Shown here: one piece after another, positions 51,997-62,300 of the stretch
Numbering within the stretch: the stretch's first letter is position 1
Layout of the letters: each line of letters begins with the position of its first letter
Source of the DNA: Thermoanaerobaculum sp.
GTDB lineage: Bacteria; Acidobacteriota; Thermoanaerobaculia; Multivoradales; UBA5704
Assembly (NCBI GenBank): GCA_021154885.1
Contig: JAJKHS010000045.1
Location: 1 to 64,000, forward strand
Length of the DNA stretch: 64,000 nucleotides
Reading direction: 5' to 3'
The notes under the pieces: generated by a model
What the model was told of the DNA's origin: nothing
Databases searched by the model: none
Seen by the model: the letters and a program-made list of their open reading frames with translations, nothing else
Made by a program: the position numbers and the translations under genes

Positions 51997-52917
51997 CTAT
52001 CCCGCGACGAAGGGTAGCGCCGGGGGGAAGCTGCCGACGGGGAAGGGAGCGGTTCGATCCCCTCGTCGCAGCTTCTCGGCGGCGTCGCGGAAGGCTTTCA
52101 CGAACCAGGAATAGGCGTCGGAGAAAGCCTTTCGCGCCACCTGGGTCGCGGCGCGAACGAGCTGCGCGGTCGAGCGGGCGAGTTTCTCCGGGCGGTACAG
52201 AGGGTCCCGAGCGAGAATCGTCTCGGCTCCCAAAACCCGCGTCCCCCTCTCTTCTCTCGCGACGGCAGCTTCGACTTCGATCTCTTTTCCAAGAGAAGCG
52301 ACGCGCTCGCGGTACTCCTCCTCGGAGAGATGAGCCCAGCAGGGGATCGGCGACAGGATCACCGTCTCGGCTGTCGCATACTTGAGCCGACCATGTTCCT
52401 CTCCCCGACTCCGCGCCGCAGTCTCCTGGCTGCGGTCGAACCAATGGCCGGTCAGGGGTCTCCCTTCGAGCAGGGCCGGCATGGAGTGGACGCCGGGCCA
52501 CTCATCAATCCGTTCCACGAGTTGCCCTTGAACCGGCTGGGCCAGGACGTGCTTCAAGCACTCGATCTGGGCGGCGTCCTCGCCGGTGACCACGGTCATG
52601 TCATAGCGCCGTTCGAAAACCGTTCCCTGCCAACCGGTGAGGCGGTTGACCTCCAAGGCCAGCTTGGATTTGAAGTTCCGCATGAAATCTGTCGTCTGTT
52701 GGGCGTCGTCGACGGTCAGCAGCAGGTGGAAGAGGTTGGAGATCGCCGAAACCGCGTGGATTTCGACTTCGCAGTCCCGCTGGGCTTTGCCGAGGACGCC
52801 CAGGAAGAGGTCGTTGAATTCGGGACCGGGGCGGAACAGGTCGCGCCCCTGGATGGTCCGGCAGGTGACGTGCACGAGGGACTTGGGTTCGGGTACGTAG
52901 CGAAGTTTTCTAGGCAT
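51997..52917 (-). CDS. REP-associated tyrosine-transposase-like (RAYT) protein, probably inactive
   Basis: This 306-aa protein has the Y1 transposase fold of the IS200/RAYT group: LVHVTCRTIQGRDLFRPG at the start, FNDLFLGVLGKAQRD, and the helix CLKHVLAQPVQGQLVERIDEWPG, where active members have a Tyr. The HUH pair should read His-x-His within ISN-x-x-H-LLL; here it is NLFHLLL (residues 61-67), so the first His is Leu. The usual Tyr position is His123. Both changes point to loss of the strand-nicking activity. The C-terminal 100 residues are an extra helical part. RAYTs spread REP hairpins like those found elsewhere in this window. Confidence 0.75.
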   Translation of the reverse strand: MPRKLRYVPEPKSLVHVTCRTIQGRDLFRPGPEFNDLFLGVLGKAQRDCEVEIHAVSAISNLFHLLLTVDDAQQTTDFMRNFKSKLALEVNRLTGWQGTVFERRYDMTVVTGEDAAQIECLKHVLAQPVQGQLVERIDEWPGVHSMPALLEGRPLTGHWFDRSQETAARSRGEEHGRLKYATAETVILSPIPCWAHLSEEEYRERVASLGKEIEVEAAVAREERGTRVLGAETILARDPLYRPEKLARSTAQLVRAATQVARKAFSDAYSWFVKAFRDAAEKLRRGDRTAPFPVGSFPPALPFVAG

Positions 52918-53091
52918 ACCTATAAGAACGGAAAAACTCGCTCTCGTCGCTCAACGATTTTCAGTCGTCGTCGCGAGGGGTATCGGTCACCTGACAGGGG
53001 TCTCCTCCCAGAGGAGAAGATGCGGGATGCAACAAGCCGCCCTTCTTCGGCTGGCCGGAGCGGAGAGCTGTGCCCAGAGAGATGGAGCTGC

Positions 53092-53097
53092 TATGAT
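53092..53097 (+). promoter_or_regulatory. Candidate -10 box for the methyltransferase gene
   Basis: TATGAT lies 34 nt before ATG 53132; the hexamer 17 bp upstream (TGTGCC) is a poor -35. The 214-bp region between the RAYT-like gene and this gene has no other clear feature. Confidence 0.3.
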
Positions 53098-53131
53098 GCC
53101 TCTCCACCGCTGAAGACGAAGAGGATCGACC

Positions 53132-53983
53132 ATGGCCATCGACAACATCTCTGACACCGCACGCTGGGTGGCGGTCTACCGCGCCCTGGAGACCGCCCGC
53201 CCCGACGCGATCTTCCGGGATCCGTTCGCCGAACGGCTGGCAGGCGAGCGCGGGCACCAGATCATGGAGGAGATGCCGTCCGGGCGTGCCTATGCCTGGC
53301 CGATGATCGTGCGCACAGCGGTGTTCGACGAGATCATTCTCGAAGCCGTGCAAAAGAGACAGGCGGATCTCGTGTTGAATCTCGCCGCAGGATTGGATGC
53401 ACGCCCGTGGCGGCTGCCGTTGCCTCCCTCGCTGCGCTGGGTGGACGTCGACCTCCCCGAGATTCTCAATTACAAGACCGAAACGCTGCGCAATGAAAAG
53501 CCCGTGTGCCGCTATGAAGCGGTGACGATCGACTTGAGAGACGCGCCGAAGCGCCAGGCGCTCTTCGCCGAGCTCGGCGCCGCTGCATCGCGCGCGATCG
53601 TCGTCACCGAGGGACTGCTGATCTATCTCGCGCCGGAGCAGGTCGCGGCGCTCGCCACCGATCTCCACGCACAGCCCGGCTTCCGGGAGTGGCTGATCGA
53701 TCTGGCGAGCCCGCAACTGCTCCAGAGGATGAACCGGACGTGGGGAAAGAACCTGGCGGCGGGCGGAGCGCCGTTCCGGTTTGCGCCGGCGGAAGGAACG
53801 GAGTTTTTCCGGCCGTACGGCTGGCGCGAGGCGCTGTTCCGGTCGAACTGGGACGAGGCCAAGCGGCTGAAGCGGACGATGAAGGGAATCTGGTTCTGGA
53901 ATTTGATCGGACGATTGTCCCCGCCGCGGGTTCGCGAAGGGTTCCGGCGATTTTCCGGGTTCGTCCTGCTGGCGAGGGAGTGA
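53132..53983 (+). CDS. SAM-dependent methyltransferase of the LCMT-like family
   Basis: This 283-aa protein belongs to the leucine-carboxyl-methyltransferase-like group: SDTARWVAVYRALETARPDAIFRDPFAERL at the N-terminus, the SAM-binding loop LVLNLAAGLDARPWRLPLP, the acidic WVDVDLPEILNYKTETL and IVVTEGLLIYLAPEQV. Bacterial members methylate carboxylates or natural-product precursors; the substrate here is unknown. It has its own start region and is not clearly linked to neighbours. Confidence 0.85.
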   Translation: MAIDNISDTARWVAVYRALETARPDAIFRDPFAERLAGERGHQIMEEMPSGRAYAWPMIVRTAVFDEIILEAVQKRQADLVLNLAAGLDARPWRLPLPPSLRWVDVDLPEILNYKTETLRNEKPVCRYEAVTIDLRDAPKRQALFAELGAAASRAIVVTEGLLIYLAPEQVAALATDLHAQPGFREWLIDLASPQLLQRMNRTWGKNLAAGGAPFRFAPAEGTEFFRPYGWREALFRSNWDEAKRLKRTMKGIWFWNLIGRLSPPRVREGFRRFSGFVLLARE

Positions 53984-54046
53984 GAGGCGGCGAGAACGCG
54001 CAAGGCCGTACAAGACGGACGCGCCGCGCGCTGGTAGAATCCCGTC

Positions 54047-55219
54047 ATGGCTACCCCCTCGCTTCGTACGTGTACGGTCAATGTCCTCCTCTTCGCGCTC
54101 AGCGCTCTACCGGGCCGCGCCATCGTCATCCGCGATGACGTGCCCGAGGCGGAATCGATCGCTCTCGGCACCCGCTATCCGGCCACCGGTCACTTCAACG
54201 ACAGCGTCGCCTGTACCCTCATCCGGCCGCGCTGGGCGCTCACCGCGGCCCATGTCGCCGAGGAACAGCAACCATTCGTCGACTACTACGTCACGTTCGC
54301 CGGGCGGCGCTACCAGGTGGAAAAGATCATCTTTCATCCGCAGCGCGTGGCGGGCGCGGTCGACAGCTCGGAGGATCTCGCTCTGCTCAAGCTCGATCGC
54401 GATGTCGAGGGCGTCGAGCCGGTGCCCCTCTACTCGCAGCAGGACGAGGTCGACCTTCCGATCACCCGAGTGGGCTGGGGAATGACGGGCACCGGCAAAA
54501 CCGGAGCGACCGGCGAGCGGAGTCGAGTGCCTCGCGGCATGACGAACCGGATCGAAGCCGTTTTCCAGGATTCGTTCATCACCACCTTTGACGCTCCGCC
54601 GGCCGGCACGAAGCTCGAAGGCGCCACGGGGCCGGGAGACAGCGGCGGCCCGGCGTTCGTCGAAGTCGCGGGGAAGACCTACCTTGCCGGCGTCGGCTCC
54701 TTCTCCACCGGCGGCGCAGAGAACGGACCCCTCGGCAAGTACGGAACCATCAACGCCTACTGCCGCGTATCCACCCACGTGGCATGGATCGACCGGACGA
54801 TCGCCGCGGATCCTCCCGCGACCATACCGTGGAGCGCGCTGGTGCGAAGCTCAGGGTCGTGGCCGAAGAGTGCGGCGGGTACCTGGTTGCAGAGCTTCCT
54901 GGCTCTGTTCAACGGCGGCGACGCCGCGCGGCTCGCCGGGTTCTATGCCTCCCATCGCCAGGTGAAGCCCGGCGCGGCGCCCGGCAAGCCGAATCTGGAC
55001 AAGCTCACCGAATCCTTTCACTCCCTCATCGAGACCTACGGCGCCTACGAGCTCTACGGCTACAAGACGGCCGGTCCCTACCGCATCGCGGCGCTCGTCT
55101 ACTCGCCAAAAGCCAAGCAGTGGCGGAGCCTGAATCTCGAGCTGGAGACGAAGGCGCCGTATCGGAGCAAGGATTTTTTCTCGGCCGACGAGAACGCGCC
55201 GAAGCGAGTTGGCCGGTAG
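54047..55219 (+). CDS. Secreted trypsin-like serine protease
   Basis: This is a 390-aa protein with a signal peptide (residues 1-25). The catalytic triad of the chymotrypsin family is complete: His69 (LTAAHVAEE), Asp110 (SSEDLALLKLD) and Ser199 (GPGDSGGPA). A C-terminal domain of about 110 residues (FLALFNGGDAARLAGFYASHR, ESFHSLIETYGAYELYGYKTAGPYRIAALVY) resembles an NTF2- or DUF3887-like fold. The TAGAAT box at 54035-54040 ends 6 nt before the ATG, so the mRNA is probably leaderless. It heads a long run of secreted-protein genes on this strand. Confidence 0.88.
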   Translation: MATPSLRTCTVNVLLFALSALPGRAIVIRDDVPEAESIALGTRYPATGHFNDSVACTLIRPRWALTAAHVAEEQQPFVDYYVTFAGRRYQVEKIIFHPQRVAGAVDSSEDLALLKLDRDVEGVEPVPLYSQQDEVDLPITRVGWGMTGTGKTGATGERSRVPRGMTNRIEAVFQDSFITTFDAPPAGTKLEGATGPGDSGGPAFVEVAGKTYLAGVGSFSTGGAENGPLGKYGTINAYCRVSTHVAWIDRTIAADPPATIPWSALVRSSGSWPKSAAGTWLQSFLALFNGGDAARLAGFYASHRQVKPGAAPGKPNLDKLTESFHSLIETYGAYELYGYKTAGPYRIAALVYSPKAKQWRSLNLELETKAPYRSKDFFSADENAPKRVGR

Positions 55220-55285
55220 AGCCAGCCCCCAAGCGGGCCGATCCCCCTATGCTTTTATGCTCTAATTTTGTAGAGGGGTAATCCC

Positions 55286-55918
55286 ATGGGTCGAACCATC
55301 CTGAGCGTCTTCCTCCTGTCGATCTGCGTGGCCGCAGTGCCCGCGGCGGCCGGCGTCAACTACTGGAGCCCGATCGGGCCGGAGGGCGGGACGGTCAAGA
55401 TCCTGACGGCGGCCCCGTCGAACGGCGGGATCCTCTACGCCGGCACCACGGGCGGCGTCTTCAAGAGCACCGACGGTGGCGCCCACTGGCTGCGGGCGAG
55501 CCGCGGCCTGCCGGCTGGCTCGTTCATAGGTAATCCGGTCGATCCCGGCGTCCTCTATCTGGGCACCGAACGCGCTTTCAGCCTTGATCGCTCGCAACGA
55601 ATCTGGCGCAGCAACGACGGCGGGCTCCACTGGCGCGCCTGGGGAGGCGGGATGCCGGAGAATTCGGGCGTTACCGACCTGCTGATCGATCCGCAAGAGC
55701 CGTCCATCCTGTACGCCGCCGTGGCGCAGCAGGGCGGCGGCCCTGCCGACCGCAGTGGCGTCTACTGGAGCCGCGACGGCGGACGGACCTTCAAGCCGCT
55801 GCGCGACGGCCTGCCCGGCGTCGTGCGGCAGTTGATCCAGGACCCCGTGAACCCGCGCGTGCTCTACGCCACGACCCCGAACGACGGCATTTATACCTTT
55901 ACGCGAGCTGGCCGATAG
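55286..55918 (+). CDS. Secreted BNR/Asp-box repeat protein
   Basis: This is a 210-aa protein with a signal peptide (1-22, LSVFLLSICVAAVPAAAG). It has at least four Asp-box motifs: GGVFKSTDGGAHWLRAS, RIWRSNDGGLHWRAW, GVYWSRDGGRTFKPL and GIYTFTRAGR. Between them are phrases like ILYAGTTGG, VLYLGTE, ILYAAV and VLYATTP, typical of BNR/sortilin-like propeller blades. It is too short for a closed seven-blade propeller by itself. There is no hydrolase signature. The ribosome site is GAGGGG before ATG 55286. Confidence 0.82.
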   Translation: MGRTILSVFLLSICVAAVPAAAGVNYWSPIGPEGGTVKILTAAPSNGGILYAGTTGGVFKSTDGGAHWLRASRGLPAGSFIGNPVDPGVLYLGTERAFSLDRSQRIWRSNDGGLHWRAWGGGMPENSGVTDLLIDPQEPSILYAAVAQQGGGPADRSGVYWSRDGGRTFKPLRDGLPGVVRQLIQDPVNPRVLYATTPNDGIYTFTRAGR

Positions 55919-56072
55919 GCAGGACGCATGCCGCCCATTGACTTTACGGTTTTGCTCTTCTAACCTGCGCACGCAAACAAGCTCTGTCAGGGTCCAGAAG
56001 GACCTTTGACATCTGTCATCCCTCTCCGTGGGCTTGGCTCTTGACGTGAGACTTCGAGGTGACGTGCGCGGT

Positions 56073-59000
56073 ATGAACAAGCATTGGACGGACGTGTCGG
56101 ATGGCCCAACGCATCGTGACCGGGAAACTCGGCGGCCAGCCCGGGGAGGGCGGCTCCGCAGCGTTTGGGTACCCCGGCGGCGGCCTATCTCGATCCCCAC
56201 CCTGTTGATCTTCGGGCTGATGGCCTGTGAGCCCTGGAACTTCGCCCAAGCTGGCCAACAAGCTCCCCGCGCCGTCGAGCTTGCCGCTCCGGAGCGCGCT
56301 CTGGCCCGGTTCGACAGCTCGCTCCGAACGGCCAGGAACCTCGCGGTCCGGTTGGACGGCCAGGCGGCCCGGGGCGAGGAGGATCTGTCGCCCGGCCTCG
56401 CGGCGCTCGCGTCCCGGCTCCAGGAGATCGCGGCCGCCGATTCCGAGATCCAGGCGGACTTCGACCAGATCGGCAAGCGCCTCAAGGCGACCGGCGTGCC
56501 GGCGGAGATCCTCAAACGGCACCAGGATGCCGTCGCCGACTACAGGGCGAACCTGAGCAGATTCCGCGGCGAAGTCGAGACCAGCCTGCGGCTGCACGAC
56601 GAGTGGAAGCAGGCCAGGAGCAAGGCGCTCGGGAAGGATGCACACGCCCGGTATCAGGCGCTCAAGGGGAAGCTCGCCGAGATGAGCGTCCATCTGCGGG
56701 ACAAGGTCAAGGACCCGGGGCACACCGCCCTCGATCCTCAGCGTTTGCCCCACCGGCGCGCGGATCTGCCGCGCAGGGAGCCTCGGCTCAAGGCGGCGGA
56801 CTTCGCCGCGCTCGCCAGCGCCGTCAAGCGTCCCAAGGACAAGGCTGCTCAGGCGCCGGTGCTGGGTCTCGGGATCAAGGCCGCCCTGCCTGGCCCCGAC
56901 GACCTGGCGGAGAGCCCGGAAGTGAAACTGACGCCCGAGATCCGGGCGCTCGCAACCCAGCTCGGCAACGACCCGATCCGCATCTACGAGTACGTCCGCG
57001 GCCAGATTGACTTCGTCCCCACGCACGGCTCGATTCAGGGCGCTTCGATGTGCCTGTCAACCCGCCGCTGCAACGATCTCGACACCGCATCGCTCCTGAT
57101 CGCCCTGCTGCGCGCCGCCGGCGTTCCCGCGCGCTATGCGGTGGGCACAGTCGAGCTGCCGATCGCCAAGGTCCAGAACTGGGTGGGTGGCTTCACCGAT
57201 CCGGCCGCGGCCCTGAACTTCATTTACAGCAGCGGAACGCCGGCGACCGCCCTGACCTCTGGAGGCAGCCCGGTCGCCGGCCGCTTGGAGCACACCTGGG
57301 TCGAGGCGTTCGTGGACTACGTTCCGTCGCGTGGCACCGTCCACGGACCGGGGGACTCGTGGGTCCCCCTCGATCCCAGCTTCAAGCAGTTCTCCTATCA
57401 GGACGGCATCGATCTCGCGGCCGCGACCGGCGGTTTCGACAGCGGACAGTTCTTCCAGCAGCTCGGGAATGGAGCGACCCTCAGCGACCCGGATGGAGCG
57501 GTCGCCGGCATCAATATCGCCGTGGCGAACCAGAAGCTGACGGATCTTCAGGGACAGATCGCGGCCTTTGTGAAGAGCCGGAACGCCTCGCCCAAGATGG
57601 AGGATGTGGTCGGCGGCAAAGCCATTCTGCCGCAGAGCTCTTCCGTGTTGCCCGGCTCGCTGCCCTATCGCGTGCTGGTTCGGGGGGCAGGGTTCGCCCG
57701 CGCACCCGACGCGCTACGCCACGGTCTCGACTTCGAAGTCACCTCCGCGGGTGGGCTCACTCCGGATTTGCGCTACACGGCGAGTCTCGCGGAGCTGGCC
57801 GGCAAGAGAATCACGCTGAGCTACTCGCCGGCGACTTCGGCGGACGAGGCTGCGCTCGAATCCTTTCTCCCCGCGGGATCGAATCCGTCGCCGGAGAGTC
57901 TCCCGACGACGATTCCGGCCTATCTGGTCCGCGTCAAACCGGAGTTGCGGATCGAGGGGACCGTCGTGGCCACGGGTGCGAGCTCGACTCTCGGCGCGTC
58001 AGGCCAGTTCAGCCTGATCTTCAATTCACCAGGCGCCGGTCCGCAGCGGGTGGACAACGTCCTGACCACCGGCACCTACAACGCAATCGTGCTCAATCTC
58101 GGAAGGATCGGCGATCCCGCCGCCCGGCAGGCCGACGTGCGGGCACGTCGCGACCGTCTCCAGGCCGGCGACAGCTCCGGTCTCAACAAGGATGACGTGC
58201 TGGGCGAATTCCTTCACGGCGAGGGCCTCCTCTACTGGAGCGAACTCGAGCTCTTCGACCGGGTGGCGATGGGCGGCAGGTCGATCGTGACCTCGCGCCT
58301 CCCGTCGGAGGGGATCTTCACCTACGACCTCAAGGTGACGAGTCTCTTCGGCGCTCCCCGCACGGTGAGCAGCGGCGCTCTGATCACCGATGTCGACAGA
58401 GATGTCCAGGCGGTCTTCGCCCGGAATGGAAATTCCCAGGCAGCCGTCGACTTCCTGTCGGTCACGGGAGCGTTCGCTTCAGGCGCCGAGTCAGCCATCT
58501 ACGACCAGGTGACCAACAGCCAGTCGACGGGCAAGGGGATCACGGCGGTCAGTTACCTCGCGGCCGCAGCGCAGCAGGGAATCCCCATCTTTCAGGTCAC
58601 CCGGGACAACGTGGCGCAGGTCCTGCCGAAGCTCCAGGTTTCCGCGGCGGTCAAGACCGACGTCCAGAATTCGGTCAATTCCGGCAAGGTGGTCACGATT
58701 CCGCAGCGCGAGTTCGTCAAGGACGGCTTCACGGGCATCGGCTACATCGTCTTCGACCTGGAAACCGGCAGCGGTGGATATCTGATCAGCGGCGGCCTGG
58801 CCGGCGGCGGATTTCAACTGCCGACGCTCAGTCCGATCACGACCTTTCTTCTGGGCGCTCTTCTCACTCTGCTGGGGATCTTTGCCTCTCCCCTGGCCGC
58901 CATCATCCTCGCCGTTCTGAGTTTCCTCCTCATAGCCTATGACGCGGTGTCCGGGTTGCTCGACTTCAGCCGGAAAAACCCGGATCTGTCGTCGGACGCT

Positions 59001-59297
59001 CTCGAGGCGATTGTGGCGCTGGTCGGGTTCATAGCAGTAGTCAGCATCGGATTGGCGATCGCCGGTCTCTTCGCGAGCTCGATTCTCGCGACGGTTGTCT
59101 ATGGGATGTTTTTCGCCTTCATGTCCGCGCTGATTCTCGGCATCCTCGATTTCTTTACGAGTGTATTCAGAAGCGAGACCACTCTGCCGTTGACGGGGCG
59201 CATGGGCAGAGCCCACGAGCAGCTCGCCCTCGCTCCATCCGCCAGATGGATGCTCCGGAAGCTGGACGTGCAGGTGAGCTGGGTGGGAAAGGTCTGA
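56073..59297 (+). CDS. Transglutaminase-fold secreted/membrane protein
   Basis: This is a 1074-aa protein if started at ATG 56073; an upstream GTG at 56028 is possible. A signal-like segment (ISIPTLLIFGLMACEPWNFAQA) follows a basic start. Residues about 70-200 are helical. A transglutaminase-like core lies at about 310-450: DPIRIYEYVRGQIDFVPTHG, RCNDLDTASLLIALLRAAGVPARYAVG, LEHTWVEAFVDY and WVPLDPSFK. His and Asp of the triad are present, but the usual Cys position reads Asn-Asp. Four TM helices occupy the last 180 residues. It may be a peptidoglycan- or toxin-linked scaffold. It is followed closely by the mosaic gene. Confidence 0.8.
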   Translation: MNKHWTDVSDGPTHRDRETRRPARGGRLRSVWVPRRRPISIPTLLIFGLMACEPWNFAQAGQQAPRAVELAAPERALARFDSSLRTARNLAVRLDGQAARGEEDLSPGLAALASRLQEIAAADSEIQADFDQIGKRLKATGVPAEILKRHQDAVADYRANLSRFRGEVETSLRLHDEWKQARSKALGKDAHARYQALKGKLAEMSVHLRDKVKDPGHTALDPQRLPHRRADLPRREPRLKAADFAALASAVKRPKDKAAQAPVLGLGIKAALPGPDDLAESPEVKLTPEIRALATQLGNDPIRIYEYVRGQIDFVPTHGSIQGASMCLSTRRCNDLDTASLLIALLRAAGVPARYAVGTVELPIAKVQNWVGGFTDPAAALNFIYSSGTPATALTSGGSPVAGRLEHTWVEAFVDYVPSRGTVHGPGDSWVPLDPSFKQFSYQDGIDLAAATGGFDSGQFFQQLGNGATLSDPDGAVAGINIAVANQKLTDLQGQIAAFVKSRNASPKMEDVVGGKAILPQSSSVLPGSLPYRVLVRGAGFARAPDALRHGLDFEVTSAGGLTPDLRYTASLAELAGKRITLSYSPATSADEAALESFLPAGSNPSPESLPTTIPAYLVRVKPELRIEGTVVATGASSTLGASGQFSLIFNSPGAGPQRVDNVLTTGTYNAIVLNLGRIGDPAARQADVRARRDRLQAGDSSGLNKDDVLGEFLHGEGLLYWSELELFDRVAMGGRSIVTSRLPSEGIFTYDLKVTSLFGAPRTVSSGALITDVDRDVQAVFARNGNSQAAVDFLSVTGAFASGAESAIYDQVTNSQSTGKGITAVSYLAAAAQQGIPIFQVTRDNVAQVLPKLQVSAAVKTDVQNSVNSGKVVTIPQREFVKDGFTGIGYIVFDLETGSGGYLISGGLAGGGFQLPTLSPITTFLLGALLTLLGIFASPLAAIILAVLSFLLIAYDAVSGLLDFSRKNPDLSSDALEAIVALVGFIAVVSIGLAIAGLFASSILATVVYGMFFAFMSALILGILDFFTSVFRSETTLPLTGRMGRAHEQLALAPSARWMLRKLDVQVSWVGKV

Positions 59298-59308
59298 AAG
59301 GAACGATC

Positions 59309-62300
59309 ATGATATCGAGCGCGCAACGACTGAATCAGACCCTCCTTGCCACCGTGCTCCTGCTGGCACTGCCGGGCCTTTGCCACGCCAGCAGCCTCGA
59401 CCAGGGCGTTGCCTTCCTCGCCGGCTCGCAGCAGGCGGATGGCGGCTGGACGAGCTCCAGGGTGCGTCCGGTCCAGGCGACGGCCGAGGCGTTGCGGGCT
59501 TTACAGGATCTCGGTACCGTGACGCCGGCCCGCGCGGCCGCCGCGGCCTTCCTCACGGCGACGGCGCCTGAGGACACCGACGATCTCGCCCGCCGGATCG
59601 AGGCGCTGGCCATCGAGGGGCGCGACGTCTCCCCTCTGGCCTCGCAACTCGTCGCCGCGGCCGCCACGGACGGCGGCTGGGGCCTCCTGCCGGACTACTC
59701 GTCCGACGCGTTGGATACCGCTCTCGCCCTGACCGCTCTCGCGCCGCGCTCGGGCGTCGACGACGCCGCGCGGCGGGGTCTCGGCGCTCTCCTCGGCGCG
59801 CAGTCCGCCGGCGGCTGGGCCTGCGTTCTCGGTGGAGACAGCGAGATCTTCTGCACCGCGCATGCCCTCCTCGGGCTCTCCCGGTACCAGACGCGGTTCC
59901 TGGTTTCCCAGGCGCTCGCCAGCGGCCGGTCGTTCCTCGGCGCGCGCTTCAACCCCGACGGCAGCTACGGACCGGCGGGCGACGACGCCGTGTTCAACAC
60001 CGCCCTCGCCGCCCTGGCCTGGGCCGCCGCCGGCCCGGTCGGGGCCGAGCGGCTCGCCACCATCGCCTTCCTCCAGTCCCGCCAGGGAGCGGACGGTAGT
60101 TGGGGAGGAGACGTCTACCAGACCGCACTCGCCTTGCGGGCGCTCAAGGCGCTGCTCTCTGCGCCGGTCTGCGGCGACGGCTTCATCAACCATCCGGGGG
60201 AGAGCTGCGACGGGTTGGATCTGGCCGGCAAGACCTGCGAGGCGTTCGGCCTGGGTGGGGGAAATCTCCGGTGCAGCGCGAGCTGCACGTTCGACACGAC
60301 CGGCTGCGCCGCCGCCCCGACCTGCGGAGACGGGGTGCGGAACCGGCCTTCGGAAGCGTGCGACGGGGCGGACCTTGGCGGCTCCATCTGCGCCAGCTTC
60401 GGCTTCCTGAGCGGCACCCTCGGCTGCCGCTCCGACTGCACCTTCGATACCTCGGCGTGCCATGGCGCGCCGTCCTGCGGGGACGGCATCATCAACCGGG
60501 CCTCGGAGCAATGTGACAAGAACGATCTCGGAGGGGCGACCTGCTCCTCGCTCGGCTTGCTCGGTGGAAACCTGAGCTGCCGCAACGACTGCACTCTGGA
60601 GACGGCGGGCTGCACCGGAGCCGGAAAGACCTCCCCTCAGGACATCGCCATCCAGCCGGCCTCGCCGGTCTGCACCGGCGGCAGCGAGACGCTGCCGCTC
60701 TCGATCGCCTTCCCGGCGGCGTCGACGATCGACAAAGTGGACATCTTCTTCCTGTTCGACGACACGGGCAGCTTCGCCGATATGGCGCCGGCGGTGGCCA
60801 CCATCTTCGGCTCGCTGGTGAACGATCTCCAGACGGCCCTGCCGAACGTCTCCTTCGGCTTCGGCGTCGGCCGCTTCGAGGACTACGGCGGGCCCGCGCG
60901 CTCCTTCAGCCTGGAGAACAGCCGCGGCCGGCCGTTCGTCCTCAACCAGCCGGTCATCACGGCGGATTCGCCGGGCTTCCTGTCGCTGATCAACTCGGCG
61001 CTCCAGCGCACCGCGCCGGGCTCGGGCGGCGATGGTCCCGAAGCCAATTACGAGGCGCTGTTCCAGATCGCGACCGGTGCCGGCTTCGACGGCAACGGCA
61101 ACGCCTCCCGGCTGGACAGCGGTGCCGCCGGAGCCGCGGCCACGCAGACGGCGCCCGGCGCGAGCGGGGACGTCCCCCCCTTCTCCTCGAACGTGGCGGC
61201 GACCTCCGGCTCGTCCGGCGGCGTGGGCTTCCGCTCGCGGGCTCTTCGCCTGGTGATCCAGGCCGGCGATTTCTGCCCGGTGGCAGCCTACAAGGCCGGC
61301 ACCCAGGTCCCGGCGGCGCTCACGGGAGCGGGTGGCGTCACGGTGCCGAGCGGCGCCCTGCAATGCTCGAACATCCTGGGCGCGAACCGCTTCGGTTTCG
61401 TGGGCAACGCGCCCTCGAAGACTGACAATACGGTGCCCAATGCCGTCGCCCCGCTGGGGGCCGTGACCCTGCCGGACGCCATCACCGCGTTGAACGGCAT
61501 GGGGATCTCCGTGATCGGCCTCGCTCCCGGCGGCACGGCGATCCGCAACCCTCTCGGGCCGAGCTTCTCGCCCAGCGCCTCGATGTCCGCCCTGGCACTG
61601 CTCACGGGGGCCGTCGACGCCGCGGGCAACCCTCTGGTCTTCGACGTCTCGGGCGGTATGGGGCCGCTCAAGAACGCCATCGTGCAGGCGGTCCGCGCCT
61701 CCGTCACCCGTCCGGTGGACGTCGCCGTGCGCCCGCGGGACCTGCCCGCCGGCGTCTCGTTCTCGGCGACGCCCCCGGTGATCCGGGCGGTGGGTCCCGG
61801 CGGGACCGCCGCCTTCCAGGTGACGATCGGGGGAAATGGCAGCGCGCTGAACGGCGACTTCGCGATCGACTTCGTGGACCTGATCAGCAACGCAACCCTG
61901 GGGACCGTGCCGGGCCATCTCGGCTGCGTGCCGGGGATCCCCGTGCCGCCGGATGCGGACGGCGATGGATTCCCGGCGGACAGGGACTGCAACGATCACG
62001 ATCCGAACGTCAATCCCGGAATGACGGAGATCCCGGGCAACGGCATCGACGACGACTGCAATCCGGCCACGCCGGACGAGGTCGCCCCGGCCACCCTGGT
62101 CTGCAGGCTGACCGCCAGCAGGCTCCGCTACACTCCGGGCGAGGTGGCCATGCTCTCGGGGACGCTGGAGAACCTCGACGGGGGCCTCTCGGTGAACGGC
62201 CTCACGGCGGTGCTCTCGGTCACCTCTCCCTCGGGTGCCACGGCCGGCACGGAGAGCCGGAGCCTCGCTCCTCTGCCGCCCTCCGGCAGGGCTCAGCCGT

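Noticed and set aside
60170-60615. Metallothionein-like or zinc-finger protein on the minus strand opposite the CGDG repeats
   Set aside because: Cys positions belong to the plus-strand CGDG repeats; the minus frame has no start signal or motif.
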